The position numbers were made by a program, and so were the translations under genes. Source: Candidatus Gracilibacteria bacterium (GTDB lineage Bacteria; Patescibacteriota; Gracilibacteria; UBA1369; UBA12473). Taken from it: a stretch of DNA of 64,000 nt. Below the pieces are notes generated by a model. It was not told the DNA's origin. It saw only the letters and a program-made list of their open reading frames with translations, and searched no databases. Numbering within the stretch: position 1 is the stretch's first letter; every line of letters begins with the position of its first letter. The stretch is from assembly GCA_041658685.1 (NCBI GenBank), contig JBAZZS010000002.1, forward strand, positions 372,001 to 436,000. The letters are read 5' to 3'. Of this stretch, positions 8,625 to 15,838 are shown one piece after another.

Positions 8625-8716
8625 TGGCGGAGAGGGCGAGATTCGAACTCGCGACCCACCTTACAGCGGGTACTCGCTTTCCAAGCGAGCGCACTCGGCC
8701 TCTATGCGACCTCTCC
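8625..8716 (-). tRNA. tRNA-Ser (GGA)
   Basis: The minus strand folds into a class II tRNA: acceptor GGAGAGG/CCTCTCC (8710-8716 and 8629-8635), a long variable arm, anticodon loop TTGGAAA with anticodon GGA, and T loop TTCGAAT. The CCA end is encoded (8625-8627 on the plus strand reads TGG). The long extra arm is diagnostic of serine, leucine or tyrosine; the anticodon decides serine. Confidence 0.95.
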
Positions 8717-8720
8717 ACGC

Positions 8721-8912
8721 TTAGACTTTTTTGCTTTTGGCTTTTAAGCAGCGGCTGCAGATTCGAGTTCGATTAAAGCTTTTAGTGGCCGCATCCCAGA
8801 TTCGTTTCCAGAATAAATTGGGATTGAAACGGCGCAACGTTTTGCGTTGAGAGTAGCTGACGAGGTTCCCCGTTTGGGGCTTTTTCCCGCAATGTGCACA
8901 CATTCTTGACAT
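8721..8912 (-). CDS. rpmB: 50S ribosomal protein L28
   Basis: A 63-residue basic protein with the L28 hallmarks MSRMCAHCGKKPQTGN, SYSQRKTLRRFNPNL and a terminal CSRCLK. Two CxxC pairs (Cys5/Cys8 and near 52/55) make this the zinc-binding C4 form, which suggests no switch to a zinc-free paralogue here. It binds 23S rRNA in the large subunit. It lies 4 bp from tRNA-Ser on the same strand and is probably co-transcribed with it. Confidence 0.95.
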   Translation of the reverse strand: MSRMCAHCGKKPQTGNLVSYSQRKTLRRFNPNLFWKRIWDAATKSFNRTRICSRCLKAKSKKV

Positions 8913-8999
8913 ACAAAATCAGGTTATATAGCGCGGGTGAGAATACTATGGACTTTTCGTTTTGGCAAGGGAAATTGTGCGTGTTAGAGTGAGGCCGTT

Positions 9000-9626
9000 A
9001 TGATGACTGAATTATTTTTTATTGTTGCGCTGGTGATTTCAGTGACGATTCACGAATTTTCGCATGCGTGGACCGCCAATTATTTAGGGGATCCCACGGC
9101 GAAATATTACGGTCGTATCACCTTAAATCCGCTTAAACATTTGGATTTTTGGGGAACCGTGATGTTGTTTTTGATCGGATTTGGATGGGGAAAACCCGTG
9201 CCCGTGAACCCGAATAATTTTAGTAATCCCAAACGGGATTCGGCCTTGGTGTCGTTGGCCGGCCCGATGTCTAATTTTTTACTCGCCGTGGCGGTGGCCA
9301 TGCCGTATAAATATCTTTTGGCGCATGGCGCATCTCTGGAGGTGACGAATTTTTTAAGAGCGGTGTTTGATTTGTGTTTGATCTTGGGGCTTTTTAATTT
9401 GTTACCGTTGCCTCCCTTGGATGGGTCTAAGATTGTTGGAATTTTTGTGCCAGATGGCTATTATCATCGTTACCAATTGTTTTTAGCGGATGGGATGAAG
9501 TGGTTTATCGGATTTATTTTGGTGGATTCATTTGTGTTGTCCTCCATGTTGGGGTTTTCCGTGCTCGATAAGGTGATGTATACGCTTTACGATCTGGTGA
9601 GTTCTTTTATTTTGATTGGAACTTGA
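9000..9626 (+). CDS. Site-2 protease family (peptidase M50) membrane metalloprotease
   Basis: 208 residues, five or six hydrophobic segments. The zinc site HExxH is in VTIHEFSHAW (about residues 18-22) and the third ligand is the Asp in LLPLPPLDGSKIVG (about 142), the NxxPxPxLDG motif of S2P proteases. The middle region WGKPVPVNPNNF and LVSLAGPMSNF match the small PDZ-less subgroup. Such enzymes cut transmembrane segments of other proteins; the substrate is unknown. The ATG at 9000 overlaps a second ATG by one codon. No regulatory partner such as an anti-sigma factor is adjacent. Confidence 0.9.
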   Translation: MMTELFFIVALVISVTIHEFSHAWTANYLGDPTAKYYGRITLNPLKHLDFWGTVMLFLIGFGWGKPVPVNPNNFSNPKRDSALVSLAGPMSNFLLAVAVAMPYKYLLAHGASLEVTNFLRAVFDLCLILGLFNLLPLPPLDGSKIVGIFVPDGYYHRYQLFLADGMKWFIGFILVDSFVLSSMLGFSVLDKVMYTLYDLVSSFILIGT

Positions 9627-9651
9627 CAGGAATTGGTTTTTTGTTTATTTT
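9623..9651 (+). promoter_or_regulatory. Sigma-70-type promoter for the 405-residue gene
   Basis: TTGACA (9623-9628) is followed after 17 bp by TATTTT (9646-9651). The -35 overlaps the stop codon of the M50 gene, and the start of the next gene is 30 bp further on. Confidence 0.55.
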
Positions 9652-9681
9652 ATCCACTTGTTTTTTTAAGAAGGTTTTTTT

Positions 9682-10899
9682 ATGGAATTGATTCCTTCTC
9701 TCGATAATTATGTGGTGACGGGATCTCTTACCTCCTTGAAAACAGGAGCAAATGGGGATACTTTAGATCGATTAAGCTATCCGGAGGGGTCACCCTTGGC
9801 AGTACTTGATGCTGAAATTGATAAGTGGATTCCTTCCGAGGGGACAAATACCAGTCCGGCTCATGAAGTGGTAGCCCAAGTCGGAAAATTTTTAGATGAA
9901 CCCAAATCTCTCCGGGATTTTGGTCGTTATTTACAAGACTTAAAAAACAAAGCGAGTCGTTTTTTTAACGATAAAGAAGGGGCTGCCGTATTTCAGGAAT
10001 CGGATTCTAAGATTGCGGATTTGGCTGATATCGAAAATTTAACCCGTGATAGAAATTCTCTAATAGAGTTGCAGAGTCAAGTGACGAGGCAATGTTTAAA
10101 TTTGAGGTTGGCGGGACAGAGTTTTGTAGATAGATGTAAAATTCAGCTACCCAACCCAGCAATTAATGCGATGAGAAGTAGAAGTCAACGGCAGCAAGTA
10201 CCTAATCCCCTGACGATCGCAGAATCTCTTTCAGGGAGAATAAAAATCGTAACACCTGATTCTTCCGTCGTTGCCCCCTCTCCCTTGTTACTCCCTCAGT
10301 ATAATTTTGACATGCCTTTTCTTTTTTCCGTATTTCTTGAAGGATTGGCTTACGTGGAATCGATTTGTTTATTGCAGAAAATGTTTGAACAACGGCAGAA
10401 AGAAGAGGAGGCTAAGAAGCCATCAAAACCATCAAGGTCGTCAAAAGAGAAAAAATCCCCCAAAATTATGCCTGAAGGGGGATGGATAGATACAGAGGCG
10501 TTGCGGGCGGCCCGCTTAGCGGCTGTTGAAAAAACACGGCAATCACGAAAAGATCAGGGGCCAGCATTATTGCAGAAGGTAAGCATTGAAGTTCGAAGGC
10601 GATTTGGATTTGAAGGGCAGGGTGAAGGGGTTGTTGTTGTCTATGACCCTTCCGGAGGACAAGGACAAAAATCAAAGGATAACATTTTAAAGGTTTCTTC
10701 TTTGGATCGTGTTCCGCCAGATGCTTTGCTTGTGGTTGTTCCTAATAGGATGGATCCGGTGATGAGATCCAGGAGTGCAATTAAAAGAACTTTGGTAGCT
10801 AGCGGAGTTCATTGTCGAGTTGTTTTTCCAGGGGAAGATGGTGATATCGAACAACCCTTGGAGTATTTTGTAAGTCGAATTTCCGAAAACCCCAAGTGA
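9682..10899 (+). CDS. Hypothetical soluble protein, 405 residues
   Basis: I do not recognise a family. There is no signal peptide or clear membrane helix. Residues 60-150 are predicted helical and charged (for example KSLRDFGRYLQDLKNKAS). Residues about 235-262 form a very charged Lys/Glu/Ser/Pro linker, and residues 290-400 look like an alpha/beta domain (VVVVYDPSGG, DALLVVVPNRMD, CRVVFPGEDGD). Its codon use, loose Ser/Pro-rich style and own TTGACA promoter resemble the large unknown gene at the right edge of the window. A good SD-like AGAAGG lies just upstream of the ATG. Function unknown. Confidence 0.75.
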   Translation: MELIPSLDNYVVTGSLTSLKTGANGDTLDRLSYPEGSPLAVLDAEIDKWIPSEGTNTSPAHEVVAQVGKFLDEPKSLRDFGRYLQDLKNKASRFFNDKEGAAVFQESDSKIADLADIENLTRDRNSLIELQSQVTRQCLNLRLAGQSFVDRCKIQLPNPAINAMRSRSQRQQVPNPLTIAESLSGRIKIVTPDSSVVAPSPLLLPQYNFDMPFLFSVFLEGLAYVESICLLQKMFEQRQKEEEAKKPSKPSRSSKEKKSPKIMPEGGWIDTEALRAARLAAVEKTRQSRKDQGPALLQKVSIEVRRRFGFEGQGEGVVVVYDPSGGQGQKSKDNILKVSSLDRVPPDALLVVVPNRMDPVMRSRSAIKRTLVASGVHCRVVFPGEDGDIEQPLEYFVSRISENPK

Positions 10900-10904
10900 T
10901 TTTT

Positions 10905-10932
10905 TTGACGAATTTTTATTTTGGAGTACAAT
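10905..10932 (+). promoter_or_regulatory. Sigma-70-type promoter of the non-coding RNA
   Basis: TTGACG (10905-10910), a 16-bp spacer, TACAAT (10927-10932). The same TTGAC-N16-TACAAT layout occurs at 61324-61351, so this looks like the housekeeping promoter form of the organism. Confidence 0.7.
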
Positions 10933-10939
10933 AGATTTT

Positions 10940-11153
10940 GCTCTTCCGTGTTCGTCTAAGGCCTATAAAATACTCTCTCACCTTTTTCGTTTTAAGGGAT
11001 CTCAATATTTCTTTCGGTTGTGACCGAGAGATGCGGGAACCCACCTGACTTCTTCAGGGGTAAGTATTCGGGTCTTTACGGCATGGAGGGGAAGGTGCGC
11101 AAGCTCCTTCTACTATGCGTTTAAGGAAGATCCTGCCGTAAGGCGGGATTTTT
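10940..11153 (+). ncRNA. Structured non-coding RNA, 6S RNA candidate
   Basis: A region of about 210 nt without a convincing ORF lies between a strong promoter and a strong intrinsic terminator. It is rich in short helices: CGGT-TGTG-ACCG near 11014, CCTGA/TCAGG around 11046-11062, GGAAGG/TCCTTC near 11090-11110, GCATGG/CTATGC, and GGATCT (about 10998) pairing with AGATCC (about 11128) as a closing stem. The internal GCGGGAACCCACCTGA and GGGTCTTTACGGCA segments resemble 6S RNA, which binds RNA polymerase. Length (about 180-210 nt) fits. It could instead be another housekeeping or unknown RNA; RNase P, tmRNA and 4.5S RNA signatures were not found in it. Confidence 0.5.
11131..11153 (+). terminator. 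Intrinsic terminator of the non-coding RNA
   Basis: Stem TCCTGCC (11131-11137), tetraloop GTAA, stem GGCGGGA (11142-11148), then five T residues. Seven pairs with one G-T make this the clearest Rho-independent terminator in the window. Confidence 0.85.
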
Positions 11154-11184
11154 CTTACAACCCATTTTAAATCCATGTGGATGA

Positions 11185-11298
11185 ATTTGGACGGTTGGGG
11201 AGAATTTTTGTTCGCATGGGAGTTGGACGCTCGGATACATGATCCTCGCGTCCTCTTCCTTAAAAATGCTCACAAAAATTTCCCCTTTCCGTCCAAAT
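11185..11298 (+). repeat. Family A structured repeat, copy 2
   Basis: Distal arms ATTTGGACGG (11185-11194) and CCGTCCAAAT (11289-11298) pair perfectly over 10 bp. Next come AATTTTTGT and ACAAAAATT arms, then an inner stem GGACGC (11225-11230) with GCGTCC near 11248, and an apical GGAT/ATCC. It lies between the non-coding RNA and the aminotransferase gene. Confidence 0.8.
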
Positions 11299-11426
11299 AC
11301 CTATTTAATTTGATTTAGAATGTTTTTAAGGAAAATTAGAGATTATATTGAGGGCGCCTAGCGTTTGACAAGTTTCGGGTTATGAGTTAATGTTTTAGCA
11401 CGCGAAAACACTTTTAATTTTATTTT

Positions 11427-12632
11427 ATGAGTCATTTAAGGCGAGCATTTAGTCATCGAATTTCACGAATTGAGGTGTCTGCGATTAAGAAAATGGCGTT
11501 GCGCGCCACAGAGTACAAAAATGTGATTTCGTTTGGATGGGGGGTGCCGGTGACTCAAACGCATCCCGAAATACGGAAAGCGGTGGTGGAAGCGTTAAAA
11601 ACGGATCCGTTGATTGATCGTTATTCTCCGGTTCCCGGTTTGCCGGAATTGAGGCAAAAAATCGCGGATTTTTGGCCTAAAAAATATGGGTTTTCCATCT
11701 CCATGCAGCAGGTTTTGATCACTGTGGGCGCGATGGAAGGCATTATGGCTTTGATTCAGGTTTTGGCGGATCCCGGGGATGAAATTGCGGTCATGGATCC
11801 CGGGTTTGCTTCTCATATTGAAGAAATGGAGGTTACGGGTGTGATGCCGCGTTATGTGTCTCTGGATGAATCCATTGGATGGGGGTTGCATGAAGAAACG
11901 CTTCGTAAAGCGATTACGCCCAAGACCAAGGCTTTGATTTTGATCAACCCCAATAATCCGACCGGGCATATTTATACGCAAAAAGATCTCGAACTCATTG
12001 CGCAAGTGGTGAAAGAAAATAATTTATGGTTGGTGTTGGATGAACCGTATGAAGCCATGGTTTTTGATGGCGCGAAGTTATTTCATCCTTTGAATATTGA
12101 GTTGATTCGAGAAAACACGATCGTGATTCAGTCGTTTTCCAAAAAATATTCGATGACCGGGTGGCGCGTGGGGTATGTGGTAGCCCAGGAAGAAGTGATT
12201 CGACAATTGATGAAAGTGCATGACAATACCGTGGTTTCCGCTCCGCGCATTTCTCAGATTGCGGCGTTGCGGGCGCTGGATCTTCCGGACAGTGAATTGG
12301 CCGGAGAATTGAGTGATTTGCACAAGAGGCGAGACCAGATGTGTTCCTGGTTTGATCGAATGCCGGATTTGTTTTCGTACGTGAAGCCCCGGGGCGCGTA
12401 TTATATTTTCCCGAAAATTGTGGCCAATATTGATGACCAGACGTTGGCGGATCGCTTATTAGATGAAAAACAGGTCGTAACCACGCCGGGGCATGCGTTT
12501 GGCCCCACAGGAAAAGGGCATCTTCGGTTTTGCTTTAGCGGGTCGGAAAAAGATATCGAAGAAGGGATGAAGCGAATCGAGGAGTGGTGGGGGGAAAATA
12601 AGAATTTATTTTCGCATCAAATTGCAGTATAG
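11427..12632 (+). CDS. PLP-dependent aminotransferase, class I/II
   Basis: 401 residues, the usual length of fold-type I aminotransferases of the aspartate/aromatic group. Seen: the substrate-side ISFGWGVP near residue 34, a Tyr-containing RYSPVPGLPELR (about 72), the cofactor-binding INPNNPTG (about 174), DEPYEAM (about 205) and the Schiff-base Lys in SFSKKYSMTGWRVGY (about 235-238), and Arg in GHLRFCFSG near the C-terminus for the substrate carboxylate. It transfers amino groups between an amino acid and a 2-oxo acid; substrate not specified. Its 3' end overlaps the convergent membrane-protein gene by 27 bp. Confidence 0.92.
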   Translation: MSHLRRAFSHRISRIEVSAIKKMALRATEYKNVISFGWGVPVTQTHPEIRKAVVEALKTDPLIDRYSPVPGLPELRQKIADFWPKKYGFSISMQQVLITVGAMEGIMALIQVLADPGDEIAVMDPGFASHIEEMEVTGVMPRYVSLDESIGWGLHEETLRKAITPKTKALILINPNNPTGHIYTQKDLELIAQVVKENNLWLVLDEPYEAMVFDGAKLFHPLNIELIRENTIVIQSFSKKYSMTGWRVGYVVAQEEVIRQLMKVHDNTVVSAPRISQIAALRALDLPDSELAGELSDLHKRRDQMCSWFDRMPDLFSYVKPRGAYYIFPKIVANIDDQTLADRLLDEKQVVTTPGHAFGPTGKGHLRFCFSGSEKDIEEGMKRIEEWWGENKNLFSHQIAV

Positions 12633-13028
12633 ATTCCAGAAATCGTACATCAGACATCCGGCTATCAATAGAACCGCCAACACAATGACCGGGAATTTTA
12701 GGGGAGGCATGGCAATGGCGGTCAGAACTACGGCAAAGGCAACAGAGGTGCAAATGATTAAAAGGAAAATAAAAGTAGAAAGATCGGCTAAGATGCGATG
12801 CTCCGTGGAGTCAATATGGGTGTCTGAATAGCGAAACGCAAAATAAGCGAACATGGCGCCCAAAGGGAAAATGCTTAAAAAGAAAAAAGCATCCAATCCT
12901 TTTTCTCCAATGGCTTGGGCATAAGGGATCATCCAAAGTGTTAAGACCATTGAAGAGACCAAAACCGTGATATTTTTGAGTATATTTTGTTTTTTGAGGA
13001 GGTTTTTGAATTTTGTGTCGTGGATCAT
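12606..13028 (-). CDS. Hypothetical four-helix membrane protein
   Basis: 140 residues with four hydrophobic segments (about 20-38, 48-66, 84-106 and 110-130) and short charged ends. No family recognised. It lies 10 bp downstream of the sodium/solute symporter gene on the same strand, so it may be a small accessory subunit, as seen for some SSS carriers that have a short partner protein. That partnership is inferred only from proximity. Confidence 0.7.
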   Translation of the reverse strand: MIHDTKFKNLLKKQNILKNITVLVSSMVLTLWMIPYAQAIGEKGLDAFFFLSIFPLGAMFAYFAFRYSDTHIDSTEHRILADLSTFIFLLIICTSVAFAVVLTAIAMPPLKFPVIVLAVLLIAGCLMYDFWNLYCNLMRK

Positions 13029-13038
13029 GAGTTAAAAA

Positions 13039-14523
13039 TTAAGAATCAAGAATGAGTTTGGAGGATTTTGAGTTTTTAGAGAAAGAATAAATAAGGGCGT
13101 AAACGATCAACGCGATGAGTGGAGAGAGGATGGTTCCCATTCCATCCCAATTGGCGGATAAAAAGGAGTTGGGGATATAGAGAATGCTGTTTTCCACCCC
13201 AAAAGAAGTGGGAGTGAAAATCCAGAATAAAAAACGGATTAAAAATCCTGTGGAAATGGAATAAAGAGCTGCCGTAATGTTTGGCTTTTTGAGATAAAAA
13301 GCAAAGACAAAAGGAGCAAGTAGACTGGAAAACATAATATCAAAAGCTACGGTCAATAACACTCCGGGAGAGGGAAGTAAAATAGCGAAAATCATGGCAA
13401 TACAGGCAATGGGAGCTAAGGAAAGGCGAGATAAATATAAAAACGTTTTTTCGGATTCTTCGTTTTCTTGATCTTCGAGGTCGTCTTGGATGCGCAAAAG
13501 ATTTTGAGTGAGAATATTTCCCATACTCAACATGGCGCCATCAATGGTGGAAAGGGCGGCTGCGATGATTCCGGCAAGTAAAAATCCCGCGATAACGGGA
13601 GGTAAGAGGGTTGTAGTAAAGGTGAGAAGGACCGGCATTCCTTCCGAGGGAACTACATTTAAAAAATGAAGTATTGGTGCCAAGAATGCAAAGGGAAGCC
13701 CGATCAAAAGGGTTAAAAATCCACCCCAATAACATCCTTTTTGGGCGGCTCGGGAGGATTGAGCGGCAAAAATGCGGGAGTTGAAATCAATGGCCAACAG
13801 GTTTCCAAAGCCTAGGGCGACGATTGTTGCCCAGTTGATTAACCCTCCGTTGGCAAGCGTAGACAATTGGCTTAAGTCAGTACTTTCCGTAAAGACACTA
13901 GATCCAAAAAAGGTTGTGAAATCAAATTTCCAAAGGATAAAAATGAAAGTTCCCACTATGCCGACGGTCAGCAAGGAAAGTTGCCATAGGTCGGAATAAA
14001 GATCGGAAATAATGCCTCCGCGAAGACAATAAAGCAAAATCGCCAAACAGGTTAAAATCACCAGGGTTTCGTAGTGGAATGGGATGAAATTCATGAGCAA
14101 AATGGCGATGGCAGCGATGTTGCCTGCTAACAAAACTCCAAAACATAAAAGCATGAATAAAGAGGCAATGATTTCAATTTTACGGTTGTATTTTATTTTG
14201 AAAAAATCAGCCAAAGTCATGAGTTTCATCTGATTTAATTTGGGGGCAAAAAATTTGCCCAACAAAAAAAGGGAAAGTGCCAATCCGAGGGGCATGGCCG
14301 CGGCGGCCCAAAACCCAAAATCAAACCCAAGTCCCGTACTGCCGAGCGTTGCATTTCCATCAATGGCTTGAGCCATCAACGCAAATCCCACGATTCCCCA
14401 GGACCATTTTCTCCCTGCCACATAAAAATTTTCTCGTTTATTTTTGATCTCTTTCCCGGCACGAAGTCCAATGAAGATTGCGATGAAAATAGACGAGACG
14501 ATGAAAATGGTAATGAGCGGCAT
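13039..14523 (-). CDS. Sodium:solute symporter (SSS family)
   Basis: 494 residues and about 13 membrane segments. The N-terminal half carries SSS features: ENFYVAGRKWSWGIVGFALMAQAIDG (helix 1 region), GSTGLGFDFG, and the LADFFKIKYNRKIE stretch after helix 3; IAAALSTIDGAMLSMGNILTQN near residue 310 matches the sodium-site helix of the family. It imports a small organic solute with Na+. The substrate (amino acid, pantothenate, sugar or other) cannot be deduced. Likely co-transcribed with the small membrane protein that follows. Confidence 0.9.
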   Translation of the reverse strand: MPLITIFIVSSIFIAIFIGLRAGKEIKNKRENFYVAGRKWSWGIVGFALMAQAIDGNATLGSTGLGFDFGFWAAAAMPLGLALSLFLLGKFFAPKLNQMKLMTLADFFKIKYNRKIEIIASLFMLLCFGVLLAGNIAAIAILLMNFIPFHYETLVILTCLAILLYCLRGGIISDLYSDLWQLSLLTVGIVGTFIFILWKFDFTTFFGSSVFTESTDLSQLSTLANGGLINWATIVALGFGNLLAIDFNSRIFAAQSSRAAQKGCYWGGFLTLLIGLPFAFLAPILHFLNVVPSEGMPVLLTFTTTLLPPVIAGFLLAGIIAAALSTIDGAMLSMGNILTQNLLRIQDDLEDQENEESEKTFLYLSRLSLAPIACIAMIFAILLPSPGVLLTVAFDIMFSSLLAPFVFAFYLKKPNITAALYSISTGFLIRFLFWIFTPTSFGVENSILYIPNSFLSANWDGMGTILSPLIALIVYALIYSFSKNSKSSKLILDS

Positions 14524-14602
14524 AAAAGAAGATTTTTATTGTCTGTTTTTATTATTAGGTTGGCTGGAGGGAAAAGTCAAAAAGGAACAACAGCGCTTTC
14601 TC

Positions 14603-14631
14603 TTGTCTCGTTTTTTTGCGTATGCTACATT
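14603..14631 (+). promoter_or_regulatory. Probable promoter of the tRNA-Thr locus
   Basis: TTGTCT (14603-14608) with a 17-bp spacer before TACATT (14626-14631). It lies 24 bp upstream of the first, partial tRNA-Thr copy and would today drive a transcript through that fragment into the complete gene. Confidence 0.5.
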
Positions 14632-14654
14632 TCGCACGTTTGGCGCAAGATTAA

Positions 14655-14693
14655 GCCGCCTTAGCTCAGGGGTAGAGCACGCCCATGGTAAGG
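14655..14693 (+). pseudogene. Truncated tRNA-Thr, 5' part only
   Basis: The first 39 nt are identical to the start of the complete tRNA-Thr at 14817 (acceptor 5' strand, D arm and 5' anticodon arm up to the anticodon loop). The sequence then diverges into GGATGTACTCCTC instead of the 3' half. The break falls at the anticodon loop, where integrases that use tRNA genes commonly cross over, so this is probably a scar of an earlier integration. Confidence 0.85.
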
Positions 14694-14816
14694 ATGTACT
14701 CCTCCGCTCGGGAAGGCACGAATGGCTAACTAAAAAGGATACCCCAAAGTTTGATTGGTGTCCAGAGCCCTGCTCGGCATGTATGATGCCTCCGGGCTCC
14801 TACAATTCGATCGTAA

Positions 14817-14891
14817 GCCGCCTTAGCTCAGGGGTAGAGCACGCCCATGGTAAGGGCGGGGTCCGGGGTCCGATTCCCCGAGGCGGCTCCA
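14817..14891 (+). tRNA. tRNA-Thr (GGT)
   Basis: Acceptor GCCGCCT (14817-14823) pairs with AGGCGGC (14881-14887). D arm GCTC/GAGC, anticodon stem CGCCC/GGGCG with loop ATGGTAA (anticodon GGT), T arm CGGGG/CCCCG with loop TCCGATT, discriminator T and encoded CCA. All helices are intact. Its 3' 46 bp recur at 22908, so this is the copy restored by the integrated island. Confidence 0.95.
14846..14891 (+). other. Left attachment site (attL core)
   Basis: The 46-bp core starts at CATGGTAAG in the anticodon loop and ends with the CCA of tRNA-Thr. It is embedded in the complete tRNA gene, which means the element brought in a 3' half that keeps the tRNA functional. Confidence 0.85.
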
Positions 14892-14941
14892 TTTTTAAAT
14901 GACAGGGAGGGTGCTTCCGGCTTATTTTTAATCCCAAAGCC

Positions 14942-15838
14942 ATGGAAAGCCCTACACTCGAGTCTCTTTTGGCTCAGTATGTTCAGTATTGTTTGGTTAT
15001 TCGTAACTACGCCCAAGAAACTCTTAAAAACTACCGAAACAATTGCGGGTGGTTTTTGCGCGAATCCGGGGCTGTTTACCCCTTAGATCTCAATAAGCAT
15101 ATTTTTGAGCAGTGGTTTTACAAGGGCAGGCTTGAACGGAAGTGGAGTGCAGCAACCTTCCGGCACTATCACAAATATCTCAATACTTTTATGAAGTGGC
15201 TGATAAAGGAGGGGCATTTGGATGTGAATCCACTTGTCGATATAGAGAAGCCCCGCATGGAGCAACGTCTTCCGAAGACTCTCACAAAGGACGAAGCTCA
15301 AAAAATTCTTGATGCCGCTTACCATATTCCTTATGCCTACCATTTCGAGCGATACCGTAACCGTGCCTTGATTGGAGTGATGTTGCTCGCCGGTCTTCGG
15401 CGCGGGGAGGCACTGAATTTAAAACTCAACGATATTTCGTTGTCTGAGCGTACTTTGTTCGTAAATCAAGGGAAGGGAAGCAAGGACCGCATGGTTCCTA
15501 TCAACGGCAAGCTGGTGACCATTTTAGATGAATATTTGAAGGATCGTAGGCGGCTCAAAAAGAAGAGTCCACATTTATTCACGGCAGTGCAGAAAGATCA
15601 GCCGTTGGAGCGTCGGGCAATCGTAAACTTGATTTCCAGATTAAAAGAGGTCACCAAGCTTAAATTTTCTGCTCATACGCTTCGTCATGCCTTTGCTCGT
15701 CTGATGCTTGAAGGAGGGTGCGATATCTACACCCTCTCCAAGCTCATGGGTCATACGAAGATCACGACGACCACTATTTATCTCGCATGCTCCAACCAGC
15801 AGATGAGTAAGGCTGTGGAGATGCATATGTTGAATTAA
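14942..15838 (+). CDS. Tyrosine recombinase/integrase (XerC/D-like)
   Basis: 298 residues, the usual length for XerC/D-type recombinases. Residues 5-95 form the SAM-like core-binding domain (QYVQYCLVIRNYAQETLKNY), residues 110-298 the catalytic domain. Catalytic residues visible: Arg153 (LAGLRRGEALNL), Lys near 178, His245 and Arg248 (HTLRHAF), His271 (LMGHTK) and the nucleophile Tyr280 (TTIYL). Its start lies 50 bp inside the left attachment site and is preceded by GGGAGG, so it is the likely integrase of the island. It converges on the second recombinase and overlaps it by 4 bp. Confidence 0.93.
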   Translation: MESPTLESLLAQYVQYCLVIRNYAQETLKNYRNNCGWFLRESGAVYPLDLNKHIFEQWFYKGRLERKWSAATFRHYHKYLNTFMKWLIKEGHLDVNPLVDIEKPRMEQRLPKTLTKDEAQKILDAAYHIPYAYHFERYRNRALIGVMLLAGLRRGEALNLKLNDISLSERTLFVNQGKGSKDRMVPINGKLVTILDEYLKDRRRLKKKSPHLFTAVQKDQPLERRAIVNLISRLKEVTKLKFSAHTLRHAFARLMLEGGCDIYTLSKLMGHTKITTTTIYLACSNQQMSKAVEMHMLN

